A stretch of 64,000 bases of DNA, from contig CAVVIT010000006.1 of NCBI GenBank assembly GCA_963748405.1, positions 620,001 through 684,000 on the forward strand, given 5' to 3'. Under the pieces are notes generated by a model. It saw nothing but the letters and a program-made list of their open reading frames with translations. It had not been told where the DNA came from and searched no databases. Source of the stretch: Fen-1273 sp963748405 (GTDB lineage: Bacteria; Bacteroidota; Ignavibacteria; UBA10030; UBA6906). A program made the translations under genes and the position numbers. Shown piece by piece: positions 41,759 through 50,241 of the stretch (within the stretch, counting starts at the first letter, position 1; every line of letters starts with the position of its first letter).

Positions 41759-42247
41759 TCACGAGGGTTTCTCGACGAGAAAGAGGACCTGGTCGTATTC
41801 GACGGGCTGGCCGTTCTCCACCATGACCTTCGCGATCTTCCCTTCGACGTCCGCCTCGATCTCGTTCATGAGCTTCATGGCTTCGACGATGCACAGGACC
41901 GCACCGGGACGGATGAGGCTCCCCACCTGGACGAACGGGGCGGCGTCGGGGGCGGGTGAGCGGTAGAACGTTCCGACGATGGGAGACCGGATTTCGTGCA
42001 GGCCCGCGCCGGCCGCCGGGGGTGCGGCTGCGGCCGGTGCGGCGGGCTCTCCCGGCGAAGACTGCGCGGGAGCCGCCGCGGCGACGGGAGGCGGCGCGAT
42101 GCCGGGGGAGAACTGACCCTGGTAGACGGGGGCCGGATGGGGGTTCTTGGCAACGCGGATCTTCTTTCCCTCCTCCTCGATCTCGATCTCGTCCACGGTG
42201 CTCTCGGAGAGAAGCTTCACAAGCTTCCTGACGTAGTTTAGATCCAT
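41759..42247 (-). CDS. accB: Acetyl-CoA carboxylase biotin carboxyl carrier protein
   Basis: 162 residues. A short acidic N-terminal domain (1-35) is followed by an Ala/Pro linker (38-83) and a C-terminal biotinyl domain. The biotinyl Lys is K125 in CIVEAMKLMNEIEA. It carries carboxybiotin from AccC to the carboxyltransferase for fatty acid synthesis. It lies 88 bases after efp and is probably on the same message. Confidence 0.96.
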   Translation of the reverse strand: MDLNYVRKLVKLLSESTVDEIEIEEEGKKIRVAKNPHPAPVYQGQFSPGIAPPPVAAAAPAQSSPGEPAAPAAAAPPAAGAGLHEIRSPIVGTFYRSPAPDAAPFVQVGSLIRPGAVLCIVEAMKLMNEIEADVEGKIAKVMVENGQPVEYDQVLFLVEKPS

Positions 42248-42335
42248 GCGGTCTCCGCTGTTATCGGATGATCGGGGTAGCCCGGGGAAGGGTGCCGGCG
42301 CGGCATCCGATCCCCCACGGCGCCCGGAATTCTCC

Positions 42336-42899
42336 TCATGCCTTGACGCGCTCGATGTAGTCCCCCGTCCTCGTGTCGATCTTGACGAAGTCCCCCTCGT
42401 TGATGAACAGGGGCACGTTCACCGTGGCCCCCGTTTCGACGGTGGCGGGCTTCGTCCCCGAGTTCGCACTGTCCCCCCGGACCCCGGGGACGGTTTCCGT
42501 CACTTTGAGCTCGACGGTGATGGGGAGCTCGATCCCGGTGATGTCCGTGCCGTTGAACAGGATGTCCACCGATTCCCCGTCCTTCAGGAATTTCGCCCCT
42601 TCGCCCACCTGTTCCCCCTGGACGGACATCTGTTCGTAGTTTTCCTTGTCCATGAAGACGTAGCCGGTTCCGTCCCTGTAGAGGAACTGGAACTCCTTCC
42701 TCTCGATCCGGATCGTGTCGATCGATTCGCCGGCCCGGAACCGGTTTTCGATCACCTTGCCGCTCTTGATGTTCTTCAGTTTCGTCCGCACGAACGCCCG
42801 CCAGTTTCCCGGGTTGACATGCTGAAACTCGATGATGGTCCAGAGCTCGTTGTTGTATTTGATGACCAGACCAGGCCGGAAATCTGAGGTCGAAGGCAT
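42336..42899 (-). CDS. efp: Elongation factor P with Asn at the tip position
   Basis: 187 residues in three beta-barrel domains. It enters the ribosomal E site and relieves stalling at proline runs. The start FRPGLVIKYN, the middle YLYRDG-like FLYRDGTGYVFMD and the end TRTGDYIERV are typical. The tip loop reads HVNPGNWRAFVR. Residue 32, where others carry a modified Lys or an Arg, is Asn, so neither lysylation nor rhamnosylation is possible at that site. No modification genes are nearby. First gene behind a near-consensus promoter, followed by accB, accC and gcvH. Confidence 0.96.
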   Translation of the reverse strand: MPSTSDFRPGLVIKYNNELWTIIEFQHVNPGNWRAFVRTKLKNIKSGKVIENRFRAGESIDTIRIERKEFQFLYRDGTGYVFMDKENYEQMSVQGEQVGEGAKFLKDGESVDILFNGTDITGIELPITVELKVTETVPGVRGDSANSGTKPATVETGATVNVPLFINEGDFVKIDTRTGDYIERVKA

Positions 42900-42939
42900 A
42901 ACCCGTGCACGATGATGGGAAAGTTGCGAAATGACAAGA

Positions 42940-42968
42940 AATATACAGATTCCCGGTCAGAATGTCAA
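42940..42968 (-). promoter_or_regulatory. Predicted sigma70 promoter of efp-accB-accC-gcvH
   Basis: Minus strand: perfect TTGACA (42963-42968), 17 bp, TATATT (42940-42945, five of six). The expected start near 42933 gives a leader of about 34 bases. One of the best promoters in the window. Confidence 0.8.
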
Positions 42969-42989
42969 ACAGGAGAAGCCGCGAATGAA

Positions 42990-43020
42990 GATTGAAAATT
43001 GAGGATGGAGGATTGAAAAT
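42990..43020. repeat. Short direct repeat in an intergenic, purine-rich stretch
   Basis: GATTGAAAAT occurs at 42990-42999 and again at 43011-43020, linked by TGAGGATGGAG. The stretch 42985-43031 is almost free of C, unlike the surrounding GC-rich DNA. The rest of the gap between efp and the lipoprotein gene (42900-43081) holds the efp promoter and nothing else I can name. Confidence 0.55.
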
Positions 43021-43081
43021 GGGGGTTGAGTATGGGAGGACAGTATCCGATATTGGGTGTCACACTGAAGGAACGTTGCCT

Positions 43082-43405
43082 ATGCGTGCCGTCGTGCTGC
43101 TCGCCGTCGTGTTCGCGGGATGCGCCCGCCCCGCCGCGGATCGTCCTTCCCCCCCCGCGGGGAAGACGGCGGGCGTCCTTGCCGCCCTCTTCGAAAACGC
43201 TTCCCTGTGCAACCAGGCATCGCTCGATCCCGCGCGGCGGCAGGCTGCGGCCGATTCCGTCCTGAAGAATGCGTCGATGACACGGGAAGAGTTTCTCGCG
43301 GACGTGCGCGCCCTGAACGCGGATCTGAAGGGATGGCGGGACGTGAGCGAGGAAACGGCCCGCATACTCGAACAGCGCCTCGCCTCCCGCGCGGCGGTGA
43401 AATGA
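43082..43405 (+). CDS. Small lipoprotein of unknown function
   Basis: 107 residues. A short lipoprotein signal ends in VVFAGC (Cys15). The mature part is alpha-helical and charged, with a Pro-rich linker after the Cys; conserved-looking segments are ALFENASLCNQA and MTREEFLADVRALNADLKGW. The latter resembles the small helical lipoproteins that FCB bacteria encode in numbers, but I recognise no named family. The ATG 43082 is preceded by GAAGGA. The gene stands alone and converges on the histidine kinase gene. Confidence 0.65.
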   Translation: MRAVVLLAVVFAGCARPAADRPSPPAGKTAGVLAALFENASLCNQASLDPARRQAAADSVLKNASMTREEFLADVRALNADLKGWRDVSEETARILEQRLASRAAVK

Positions 43406-43435
43406 GCGCGTGAAGAGACGCCCCTCCCCGGGACG

Positions 43436-45304
43436 TCATTCCAGCGTCGTGTCCGGATGGGCCTTTTTCAGCGTGAAGGCGAACGTGCTCCCCCGTCCCA
43501 CGTGGCTTTCCACCCAGATCTGCCCCCCGTGCGCCTTGACGATCTCCCTGCATATCCAGAGTCCGAGCCCGGAACCCTTGATCTCTTTCGAGAGGGGCGA
43601 CTCCACGCGCGAGAATTTCTGGAACAGCTTCCCCTGCGATTCCGCGGGGATCCCGATCCCCTCGTCGGTCACCGCAACGACGAGCTGTTCGGCGGAGTGA
43701 TGGGCCGCGCGGATCGTCACCTTCCCCCCCCCGGGGGAGTATTTCACGGCGTTCGAAAGGAGGTTCTGCAGCACCTGGCGGAGCTTCGTCTGGTCGCCGC
43801 GCACGTACGCCACGCGCGGATCGATCTCGTAGCTGACGGTGTGCCTGCCGGAGATCATGACCGTGGAGACCGTGTCCTTGATCAACCGCTCCAGGTTGAC
43901 CATGTTGAAGAAGTAGCTGAGCTGGCCGGCCTCCATCTTCGTCATGGAGAGCGTGTCCTCCGCCAGGCGGATCAGGCGGTTTGCCTGGTCCACGATCACG
44001 GTCAGGTACTCCCTCAGCCGCCGCGTGTCCACCGTATCGGGCCGCTTCAGGAGCGCGCTCGCCGCCAGCACGATGCTTGCCAGGGGGGACCGGAAGTCGT
44101 GCGAGACGATGCCGAGAAAATCGGATTTCATCCTGTCGAATTCGGTCAGCTTCGCGTTCGTCCGCTTCAGCCGGTCGTAGAGCTGGGCGTTCTTGATGGC
44201 GCTCCCGAGCTGGTCGCAGAGCGTTTCCAGGACGATCGCGTCGGTTTCGTCGAACGCCCCCACCCTCCCGTCCTCGACGTTCAGCACGCCGACGATCTCG
44301 TGCTCCACGCGGATGGGGATCGCCATCTCCGACCTGGTCTCGGTGTAGAGATTCGCGCTGTACCGCGGGTCCTGCGTCACGTCGGCCGACATCACCCGCT
44401 CGTCGTGGGTGATGGCCCAGCCGACGATCCCCTCGCTGAATTTCTGCCTGTACCCGGCCGGGAGGAAGTCGGCGTGCGTGCCGGAGTGCGCCACGAGGTA
44501 CGCCTCCTGCTGCGGCCGGTCGACAAGGAAGATCGAGACGTCGAAAAAGCTGCACGTCTTGCGGATCGTCTCGGCTGCGGCCGCCAGCAGCTGGTCCAGC
44601 TCCAGCGTGGACGTCAGGTCCTCGGCGAGTTCGTTCACGAGCTCGATCTGCGCGATGCGGCGCTGCGCGTCGTCGAACATCGCGTTATGCTGGAGCGCGA
44701 CGGCGACCTGCGTGGCAAGGAGCTGGGCCAGGACGATGTCGTGCTCCCCGAAGGCGTCCCGTTCCGCCGAGGCGAATGCCAGCGTCCCGATTGTCTCGTC
44801 CCCCGTCCTGAGCGGGACGACGAGCAGCGTGCGCATCCCTGACCCTTTCAGGACCGCCTCCGGGAGACTTTCCGCGCCCGCCCCCCCCTCCGCGCTCTGC
44901 AGGGGGACGTCGTCAAGGTCAACGCACAGCGGCGACTGGTTCATGATGACGGTCCCGGGGATGCCCCGGGTAGACGGGTGGTGCGTCCCGTCGGCGAGAG
45001 CCGGCTCGTCGTGCGCCGAGAGGGAGATCACCGTGTACTCGGTGTGGAAGTTGTTCAGCAGGCAGACGAAGCAGACGCGGTGCGTGATGATCCACCGGAC
45101 TTCGTTCCGCAGGACGCGCATGACGTCGTCCCTGCTCCGGGCCGCGTCGATCTGGAGCGCGATTTCGTGGAGCGTGCTGACCCTTCCCGTGAAGCTGTCG
45201 GGAGGGACGATCGACGGGCCGCTTTCGGCGGGAGCGAGTTCCTTTGCCGCGGCTGCTTCCGCAACCGGCGGGGCGGTGGTGTGCGGTTTGTCCTGGTCTG
45301 TCAT
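43436..45304 (-). CDS. GAF-GAF sensor histidine kinase
   Basis: 622 residues, no membrane segment, so a cytoplasmic sensor. Two GAF domains occupy about 45-205 and 225-375. A dimerisation and phosphoacceptor domain follows with His402 in FLGIVSHDFRSPLAS. The ATPase domain has the N-box LLSNAVKYSPGG, the G1 box VTDEGIGIP, the F-box KLFQKFSRV and the G2 box GSGLGLWI. The N-terminal 40 residues are Ala/Pro-rich. No response regulator gene is adjacent; the neighbour upstream is purM, with 31 bases between. The signal is unknown, though GAF domains often bind cyclic nucleotides or small molecules. Confidence 0.9.
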   Translation of the reverse strand: MTDQDKPHTTAPPVAEAAAAKELAPAESGPSIVPPDSFTGRVSTLHEIALQIDAARSRDDVMRVLRNEVRWIITHRVCFVCLLNNFHTEYTVISLSAHDEPALADGTHHPSTRGIPGTVIMNQSPLCVDLDDVPLQSAEGGAGAESLPEAVLKGSGMRTLLVVPLRTGDETIGTLAFASAERDAFGEHDIVLAQLLATQVAVALQHNAMFDDAQRRIAQIELVNELAEDLTSTLELDQLLAAAAETIRKTCSFFDVSIFLVDRPQQEAYLVAHSGTHADFLPAGYRQKFSEGIVGWAITHDERVMSADVTQDPRYSANLYTETRSEMAIPIRVEHEIVGVLNVEDGRVGAFDETDAIVLETLCDQLGSAIKNAQLYDRLKRTNAKLTEFDRMKSDFLGIVSHDFRSPLASIVLAASALLKRPDTVDTRRLREYLTVIVDQANRLIRLAEDTLSMTKMEAGQLSYFFNMVNLERLIKDTVSTVMISGRHTVSYEIDPRVAYVRGDQTKLRQVLQNLLSNAVKYSPGGGKVTIRAAHHSAEQLVVAVTDEGIGIPAESQGKLFQKFSRVESPLSKEIKGSGLGLWICREIVKAHGGQIWVESHVGRGSTFAFTLKKAHPDTTLE

Positions 45305-45335
45305 GTTCCGGGGTGAGGCCGATGTCCTTCCGTGT

Positions 45336-46331
45336 CTAGCTCACGGCGCCGATGATCACGGCGCGCTCCCTGCGTCGTTTCAGGTACGCCACGACGCCGG
45401 GCGCCTGGCGCGCAGGGACGATGATCACCAGTCCGATCCCCAGGTTAAATGCGGCCCGCATGTCTTCCTCCGGAACATCCCCGGTGCGCTGGATAAGCGA
45501 GAAGATCGCGGGGCGCTCCCACGCGTCCCACTCGACCGAGAGCGAGAGCCCTCCGCGGAGTACGCGCGAGGTGTTGCCGACGATCCCCCCGCCGGTGATG
45601 TGCGCGAGCCCCCGGATGTCGAACCGGGAAAGAAGGGGCCAGACGGCGCCGAAGTACGACCGGTGAACGGCAAGAAGCGAAGCGCCGACCGTGGTGCCGA
45701 GCTCGTCGATATATTCGTCGGTGGAATACTTCGACAGGAGCGCGGCGCGGGCAAGCGAATACCCGTTCGTATGGAGCCCCGTGGAGGGGAGCCCGATAAG
45801 CGCGTCCCCCCGGGCGATGCGCCGGCCGTCGATGATCCTGTGTTTCTCGGCAACGCCGACGATCATCCCCGCCAGGTCAAATTCGTGCGGCTCGTACAAG
45901 CCGGGCATCTCCGCCGTTTCGCCGCCGATGAGCGAGCAGGAGTTCTCCCTGCACGCTTTGGCAAATCCCGCGATCACCTGTGCGGCGTTTTCCACGCTGA
46001 GCGCCCCCGTCGCGTAGTAGTCGAGGAAGTAGAGGGGGCGTGCCCCGCATGCGAGGATGTCGTTGACGCAGTGATTGACAAGGTCCTGTCCCACCGTGTT
46101 GTACGTGCGCATCATCTGCGCGACGATGAGCTTCGTCCCGACGCCGTCGACGCTCGAAACGAGAACGGGGGATTTCATGCCGGGAAACCGGGCGTCAAAA
46201 AACGCCCCGAAATGCCCTATGTCGCCGAGGACCCCTTTTTTGAACGTCGAACGGACGGATTTCCTGATCTGCCGGACGAACCTCTCCCCCTCCGCGATGT
46301 TCACCCCCGCGTTTGCGTATGTCAGTGCCAC
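45336..46331 (-). CDS. purM: Phosphoribosylformylglycinamidine cyclo-ligase (AIR synthetase)
   Basis: 331 residues. It makes aminoimidazole ribotide in purine synthesis. Motifs: YANAGVNIAEGE, SSVDGVGTKL, DLVNHCVNDILACGARPLYFLDY, IGGETAEMPG, LPSTGLHTNGYSLAR and HITGGGIVGN. I chose the GTG at 46331. AAAGGGG lies eight bases upstream, it matches the family's N-terminus, and the predicted transcription start (about 46356) lies after the ATG at 46364. The ATG at 46349 remains possible. Confidence 0.94.
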   Translation of the reverse strand: MALTYANAGVNIAEGERFVRQIRKSVRSTFKKGVLGDIGHFGAFFDARFPGMKSPVLVSSVDGVGTKLIVAQMMRTYNTVGQDLVNHCVNDILACGARPLYFLDYYATGALSVENAAQVIAGFAKACRENSCSLIGGETAEMPGLYEPHEFDLAGMIVGVAEKHRIIDGRRIARGDALIGLPSTGLHTNGYSLARAALLSKYSTDEYIDELGTTVGASLLAVHRSYFGAVWPLLSRFDIRGLAHITGGGIVGNTSRVLRGGLSLSVEWDAWERPAIFSLIQRTGDVPEEDMRAAFNLGIGLVIIVPARQAPGVVAYLKRRRERAVIIGAVS

Positions 46332-46362
46332 GTGGAGAGCCCCTTTCATTCGAAGCGAGAAC

Positions 46363-46391
46363 ATGATATTGATGATTTTCGCGAATTGCAA
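46363..46391 (-). promoter_or_regulatory. Predicted sigma70 promoter of purM
   Basis: Minus strand: TTGCAA (46386-46391), 17 bp, TATCAT (46363-46368, five of six). It decides against the longest purM readings. Confidence 0.55.
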
Positions 46392-46438
46392 TAACCTCCG
46401 GGGCGTTCGCATTTTTTTTCAGATTACCCGCGGAACCC

Positions 46439-46467
46439 TTGATAATCATGATTCGCGGAGGTACATT
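46439..46467 (+). promoter_or_regulatory. Predicted promoter of the FAH-ParA-M23 run
   Basis: TTGATA (46439-46444), 17 bp, TACATT (46462-46467). The spacer begins with the perfect 10-bp palindrome AATCATGATT (46444-46453), a possible operator. The leader to the ATG at 46500 is about 26 bases. Confidence 0.5.
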
Positions 46468-46499
46468 TGAATTGACAATTAATTGAGCGGTTGTCCTTT

Positions 46500-47153
46500 A
46501 TGAAATCGGTGACATTCGCCGACGGGGATTCGCTTCCGATCGGAAAAATCATTTGTCTCGGGAGGAATTACCCGGAACACATAAAGGAAATGAAGGCGGA
46601 AACGGCGCTAACTCCAGTCCTGTTCATCAAGCCGTCAAGTGCGGTGCTCTCAGGCGGGGGTACCGTGCTCATCCCCCCCATCTCGCACGACGTGCATCAC
46701 GAAGTGGAACTCGTCGTTGTGATCGGCCGTGACGGCCGGTCGATACCGGAGGAAAGCGCGATGGAGCACGTGGCAGGGTACGCCGTCGGCCTCGACATGA
46801 CGCTCAGGGACGTGCAGGCCGAAGCAAAAAAAAAGGGGCTTCCCTGGAGCGTTGCAAAGGGCTTCGACACGTCGGCTCCCCTCTCTGCTGCCGTGCGCCG
46901 CGCGGCGGTGCACGATCCGCACGCGCTCGCCATCGAGCTGAAGGTGAACGGGGCGGTCCGGCAGTCGTCGGATACGTCGCACATGATTCTTCGCATCCCG
47001 GCGATCATCGCGTATTGCTCCACGATATTCACGCTCGAGAGCGGCGACCTGATATTCACGGGGACACCCGAAGGGGTGGGACGCGTCGTCGCCGGCGACA
47101 GGATCGAAGCCCGCATCGCATCGGTCGGTGCACTTTCGGTCGACGTCAGGTAG
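46500..47153 (+). CDS. Fumarylacetoacetate hydrolase-family protein
   Basis: 217 residues, the short FAHD1/YcgM form. The fold marks are KIICLGRNYPEHIKEM, PVLFIKPSSAV, the metal Glu residues in HHEVELVVVIG, GYAVGLDMTLRD, and FTGTPEGVG near the end. Members hydrolyse acylpyruvates or decarboxylate oxaloacetate; the substrate here is not known. The ATG at 46500 lies one codon triplet group after a TTG at 46491 that would also be in frame. Six bases separate it from the ParA-like gene. Confidence 0.88.
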   Translation: MKSVTFADGDSLPIGKIICLGRNYPEHIKEMKAETALTPVLFIKPSSAVLSGGGTVLIPPISHDVHHEVELVVVIGRDGRSIPEESAMEHVAGYAVGLDMTLRDVQAEAKKKGLPWSVAKGFDTSAPLSAAVRRAAVHDPHALAIELKVNGAVRQSSDTSHMILRIPAIIAYCSTIFTLESGDLIFTGTPEGVGRVVAGDRIEARIASVGALSVDVR

Positions 47154-47159
47154 GATCTC

Positions 47160-47975
47160 ATGGCAAGGATCATATCCGTAGCACTCCCGAAGGGCGGCGT
47201 CGGCAAAACGACGACGGCGGTGAATCTCGCCGCCAGCCTCGCCGTGGCGGAGCAGCGGACGCTTCTGATCGACATGGACACGTTCGGTGCATCAGGGCTC
47301 TCGCTCGGGTTCACGGAAGGGACGATCCGCGCGGGACTGTACGAGGTGTTCAACTTCGTGACCGGGATTCAGAACGCGATACACAGGACCGAGCTCAGGT
47401 ATCTCGACTTCATACCGGCCAACGTGCGGTCGATGCAGATGGAAGAGCGGATCATCCGCGTGGCCGATAACAGGGGGATACTCCGCAACGCGCTCCGGAG
47501 CGTCGCACAGCAGTACGACTTCGTGATCCTCGATTGCCCCCCGTTCCTCCGGGGCCTCTCCGCCAACGCGCTCATCGCGTCCGATTCGGTGCTGATCCCG
47601 ATCAAGTCCGGACATTTCGCCCTCGATGCGGTCGACAGGCTGTTCAAGTACCTGGAGTGGGTGAAGGAAGTGTCCCACAAGACCATCGACGTGGAGGGGA
47701 TCCTCATCACGATGCACGAGCCCAATACGCGCGTCACGGACATCACCGTCCGCGAGCTGAACGCGAAATACGGCAAGCACATGTTCGCCACCTCCATCCC
47801 CCGCAACACGGCGCTCAGCGAGGCGAGTTTCTACGGAAAACCCGCGATCCTGTACAACGTGAACTGCCGCGGAGCGTCAGCGTACCTCAAGCTCGCACGC
47901 GAAATCCTCGCGCGGAACGTCCAGCGTCCCGCCGCACTCCAGCCCACGGTGATCCAGATCAGCTCTCAGGCCTGA
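47160..47975 (+). CDS. ParA/Soj-like ATPase without a ParB partner
   Basis: 271 residues. The deviant Walker A is LPKGGVGKTTTAVNLAASLA (about 10-29), followed by LLIDMDTFGASG, Walker B FVILDCPP and the C-terminal Walker-like IPIKSGHFALDAVDRL. ParA ATPases segregate chromosomes or plasmids, or place protein complexes in the cell. No parB or centromere-like repeat is seen, and no replication gene is near. Its stop overlaps the start of a secreted M23 peptidase gene (TGATG), so positioning of a cell-wall machine is a possible role; that is inference. Confidence 0.82.
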   Translation: MARIISVALPKGGVGKTTTAVNLAASLAVAEQRTLLIDMDTFGASGLSLGFTEGTIRAGLYEVFNFVTGIQNAIHRTELRYLDFIPANVRSMQMEERIIRVADNRGILRNALRSVAQQYDFVILDCPPFLRGLSANALIASDSVLIPIKSGHFALDAVDRLFKYLEWVKEVSHKTIDVEGILITMHEPNTRVTDITVRELNAKYGKHMFATSIPRNTALSEASFYGKPAILYNVNCRGASAYLKLAREILARNVQRPAALQPTVIQISSQA

Positions 47976-50200
47976 TGCGGATGGGCGCTGGGGCGATGAT
48001 CCTCCTGTTTCTCCTGCAGGGCGCACGTGCCGGCTCCGGCACGGAACCGTCGGCTCCGCGGAGCCCCTTTCCCGCCGGCGCGTGGGACGACTATGCCTGG
48101 CCGACCGCCGCGGGGAGGATCGTCACCTCAACGTTCGGCGAATACCGGAGCCTCCACTTCCACGCGGGGATCGACATCTCGAGCGGCGACATGGCCGGCT
48201 ACGGCGTCTTCGCTTCTCGCGACGGGTACGTCTCCCGGATCAGGATCAGCCCGACCGGGTACGGCAAGATCCTTTACATACGCCACCGGGACGGCTTCAC
48301 GACGACGTACGCGCACCTTGAGAAATTCGCTCCCGCCATCGACGCCCGCGCCGCCGCCGAGCAGAAAAAATCCGGCAGTTACCCGATCGACGTCACGTGC
48401 ACCAGCGGCGAATTCCCCGTCCGCAAGGGGGACCTCGTCGCCCTGACAGGCCAGACGGGAGCAGCCTCCCCCCACCTCCATTTCGAAATCAGGGACGCGG
48501 AGGGAAATCCCGTCAACCCCTTTCTCGCCCCGGGCCTCCGCGTCGTCGACACGATCCCCCCGACGATCACGGCCGTCGCCGTTTCCCCCATCGGCCCCGA
48601 TGCGACGGTGGACGGGGAGTACGTCCCGCGCATGTTCCGGGCGGAATCCGTCCGCGGCGGCGCGATGCGCGTCGCACACCCGATCGTGATCACGGGGAAC
48701 GCCGGCATCTCGCTCGAGTCACGGGACCGGATCCCCGGGAGCCGGTTCAGAAACGGCGTGTACACAAGGAGGCTCTTCATCGACGGGAAGGCCGTCTTCG
48801 CAACGACGATGGACGCGACCCCCTGGAACGAAGCCCATGAAATCGAACTCTGCTACGAACACGGGATCCCCGGTTCGGGCGGAGGAAGGTTCGCCAAGCT
48901 CTACATGGACTCGCCGAACCACCTCCCCTTTTACGCCCCGCGATCACCGCAGGCGGGGATCATCGACTGCTCGTCGCTCCCCGCCGGGGAGCACGCGTTC
49001 AGGATCGTGAGCGCCGATTTCAGCGGCAACAGCGCCGAGGTGACCGGAACGCTCGTCCTGAGCCGCGTTCCCTCAGGAAGCGCCGCGCGCTCCGGCGGAA
49101 ACATCGTTCTCCGGCTTTTTGCCCCGGCGGAGGTGTCTTCAGTCACCCTCGCGTGGCCCGGCGCGGGTGGGATCTGGATCCGGCGGGCCTGGCCCCCTCC
49201 GCCCGGAGGTTATGCCTCCCCGATGGAACTCCCGCTTCCCGGCGGGGAGAACTCCCCCGTCACCGTCACGCTCGCAAACCGGTGGGGGACGACCGCCGTC
49301 CTTACGCCGCTCCCTTCCGTCGGGCCGGAAGGCGCTCACCCGATCCGGCTCAGCATTGATCCGGAAGAGGAATTCGTCCGCGTGTACGTCCGCTCCTCGG
49401 GTGTGCTCCCGGCGGCTCCCTCCGTCACCGTCGTCGAAGGTTCGCACGTCAGCACCGTCGTCATGACGCCGAAGGGAGCGGAGGAGTACGCGGGATGGTT
49501 TCGTCCGCGGGAAACGTACAGGGGAACGCGACGGATCGTGGCGGAGGCGGTTTCCGGCACGTGGCGCGCGTCCGACTCCGTCTCCCTCGACATCCAGCCG
49601 GTGCTGCCGGGAACAACCGGCGAGATCGCCGCCGACGGGGGCAACCTCCTCATCCGTTACGATTCGCTCTCGGTGCTCAGGCCGCTCCTTCTCCGCATCG
49701 GGAAGAGCGCCGGCGAGGACGGCACGGTGTACGATCTCGAGCCCTCGGACGCCGTCCTCGGCGACGGGCTCACGGTGAGCATCCGCCCTTCGGCCCCCCA
49801 CCGGGGACTTTTCTACAGCCGCCGGGGGGGCTGGCAATTCATCGGTCCGGGCAGAGACGGGTCCCCGTCCACGGGAAGGATCACCTCGCACCTGGGATCC
49901 GTCACGCTTCTTGCCGACAGCACCCCCCCGTCGCTCACACGGCTCTCCGTCGCACGGCACGCAGGCGGCGGGAGCGAGATCATCGCCCGGTTCAGCGACG
50001 ACCTCTCCGGCGTTGAATATGACGGCCTAAAAATGTACATTGACGGAAACATGGTGATACCGGAAATCGACGGGAGACGCCACCGGGCGGTCTACCGGGC
50101 GACCGACACCCTCGGGCGTGGCCCCCACCGGCTGACCATGCGCCTCACAGACAGGATCGGGAATTCAGGCACGAGTGAGAGGCGGTTCGTCCTTCCGTAA
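47975..50200 (+). CDS. Secreted M23-family peptidase with large C-terminal region
   Basis: 741 residues. The signal peptide ends near residue 19. The M23 (LytM) domain spans about 45-185, with the zinc motif HFHAGIDIS (His63, Asp67) and the C-terminal HLHFE. Both ligand sets are intact, so it should cleave peptidoglycan cross-links. The remaining 550 residues are beta-rich with several Ig-like or sandwich-like units (for example near 440-520 and 640-735) and no recognised catalytic motif. It is translationally coupled to the ParA-like gene. The exported peptidase probably acts in the periplasm or on the cell wall. Confidence 0.85.
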   Translation: MRMGAGAMILLFLLQGARAGSGTEPSAPRSPFPAGAWDDYAWPTAAGRIVTSTFGEYRSLHFHAGIDISSGDMAGYGVFASRDGYVSRIRISPTGYGKILYIRHRDGFTTTYAHLEKFAPAIDARAAAEQKKSGSYPIDVTCTSGEFPVRKGDLVALTGQTGAASPHLHFEIRDAEGNPVNPFLAPGLRVVDTIPPTITAVAVSPIGPDATVDGEYVPRMFRAESVRGGAMRVAHPIVITGNAGISLESRDRIPGSRFRNGVYTRRLFIDGKAVFATTMDATPWNEAHEIELCYEHGIPGSGGGRFAKLYMDSPNHLPFYAPRSPQAGIIDCSSLPAGEHAFRIVSADFSGNSAEVTGTLVLSRVPSGSAARSGGNIVLRLFAPAEVSSVTLAWPGAGGIWIRRAWPPPPGGYASPMELPLPGGENSPVTVTLANRWGTTAVLTPLPSVGPEGAHPIRLSIDPEEEFVRVYVRSSGVLPAAPSVTVVEGSHVSTVVMTPKGAEEYAGWFRPRETYRGTRRIVAEAVSGTWRASDSVSLDIQPVLPGTTGEIAADGGNLLIRYDSLSVLRPLLLRIGKSAGEDGTVYDLEPSDAVLGDGLTVSIRPSAPHRGLFYSRRGGWQFIGPGRDGSPSTGRITSHLGSVTLLADSTPPSLTRLSVARHAGGGSEIIARFSDDLSGVEYDGLKMYIDGNMVIPEIDGRRHRAVYRATDTLGRGPHRLTMRLTDRIGNSGTSERRFVLP

Positions 50201-50241
50201 CACCGGTCTCCCCCTTCGTCACACATCTCCCGGAGTCCCCT

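Noticed and set aside
46472..46477. Perfect TTGACA 23 bases before the FAH-family gene
   Set aside because: No -10-like hexamer at a suitable distance, and transcription would start at or after the ATG; the upstream TTGATA-17-TACATT is a better promoter.
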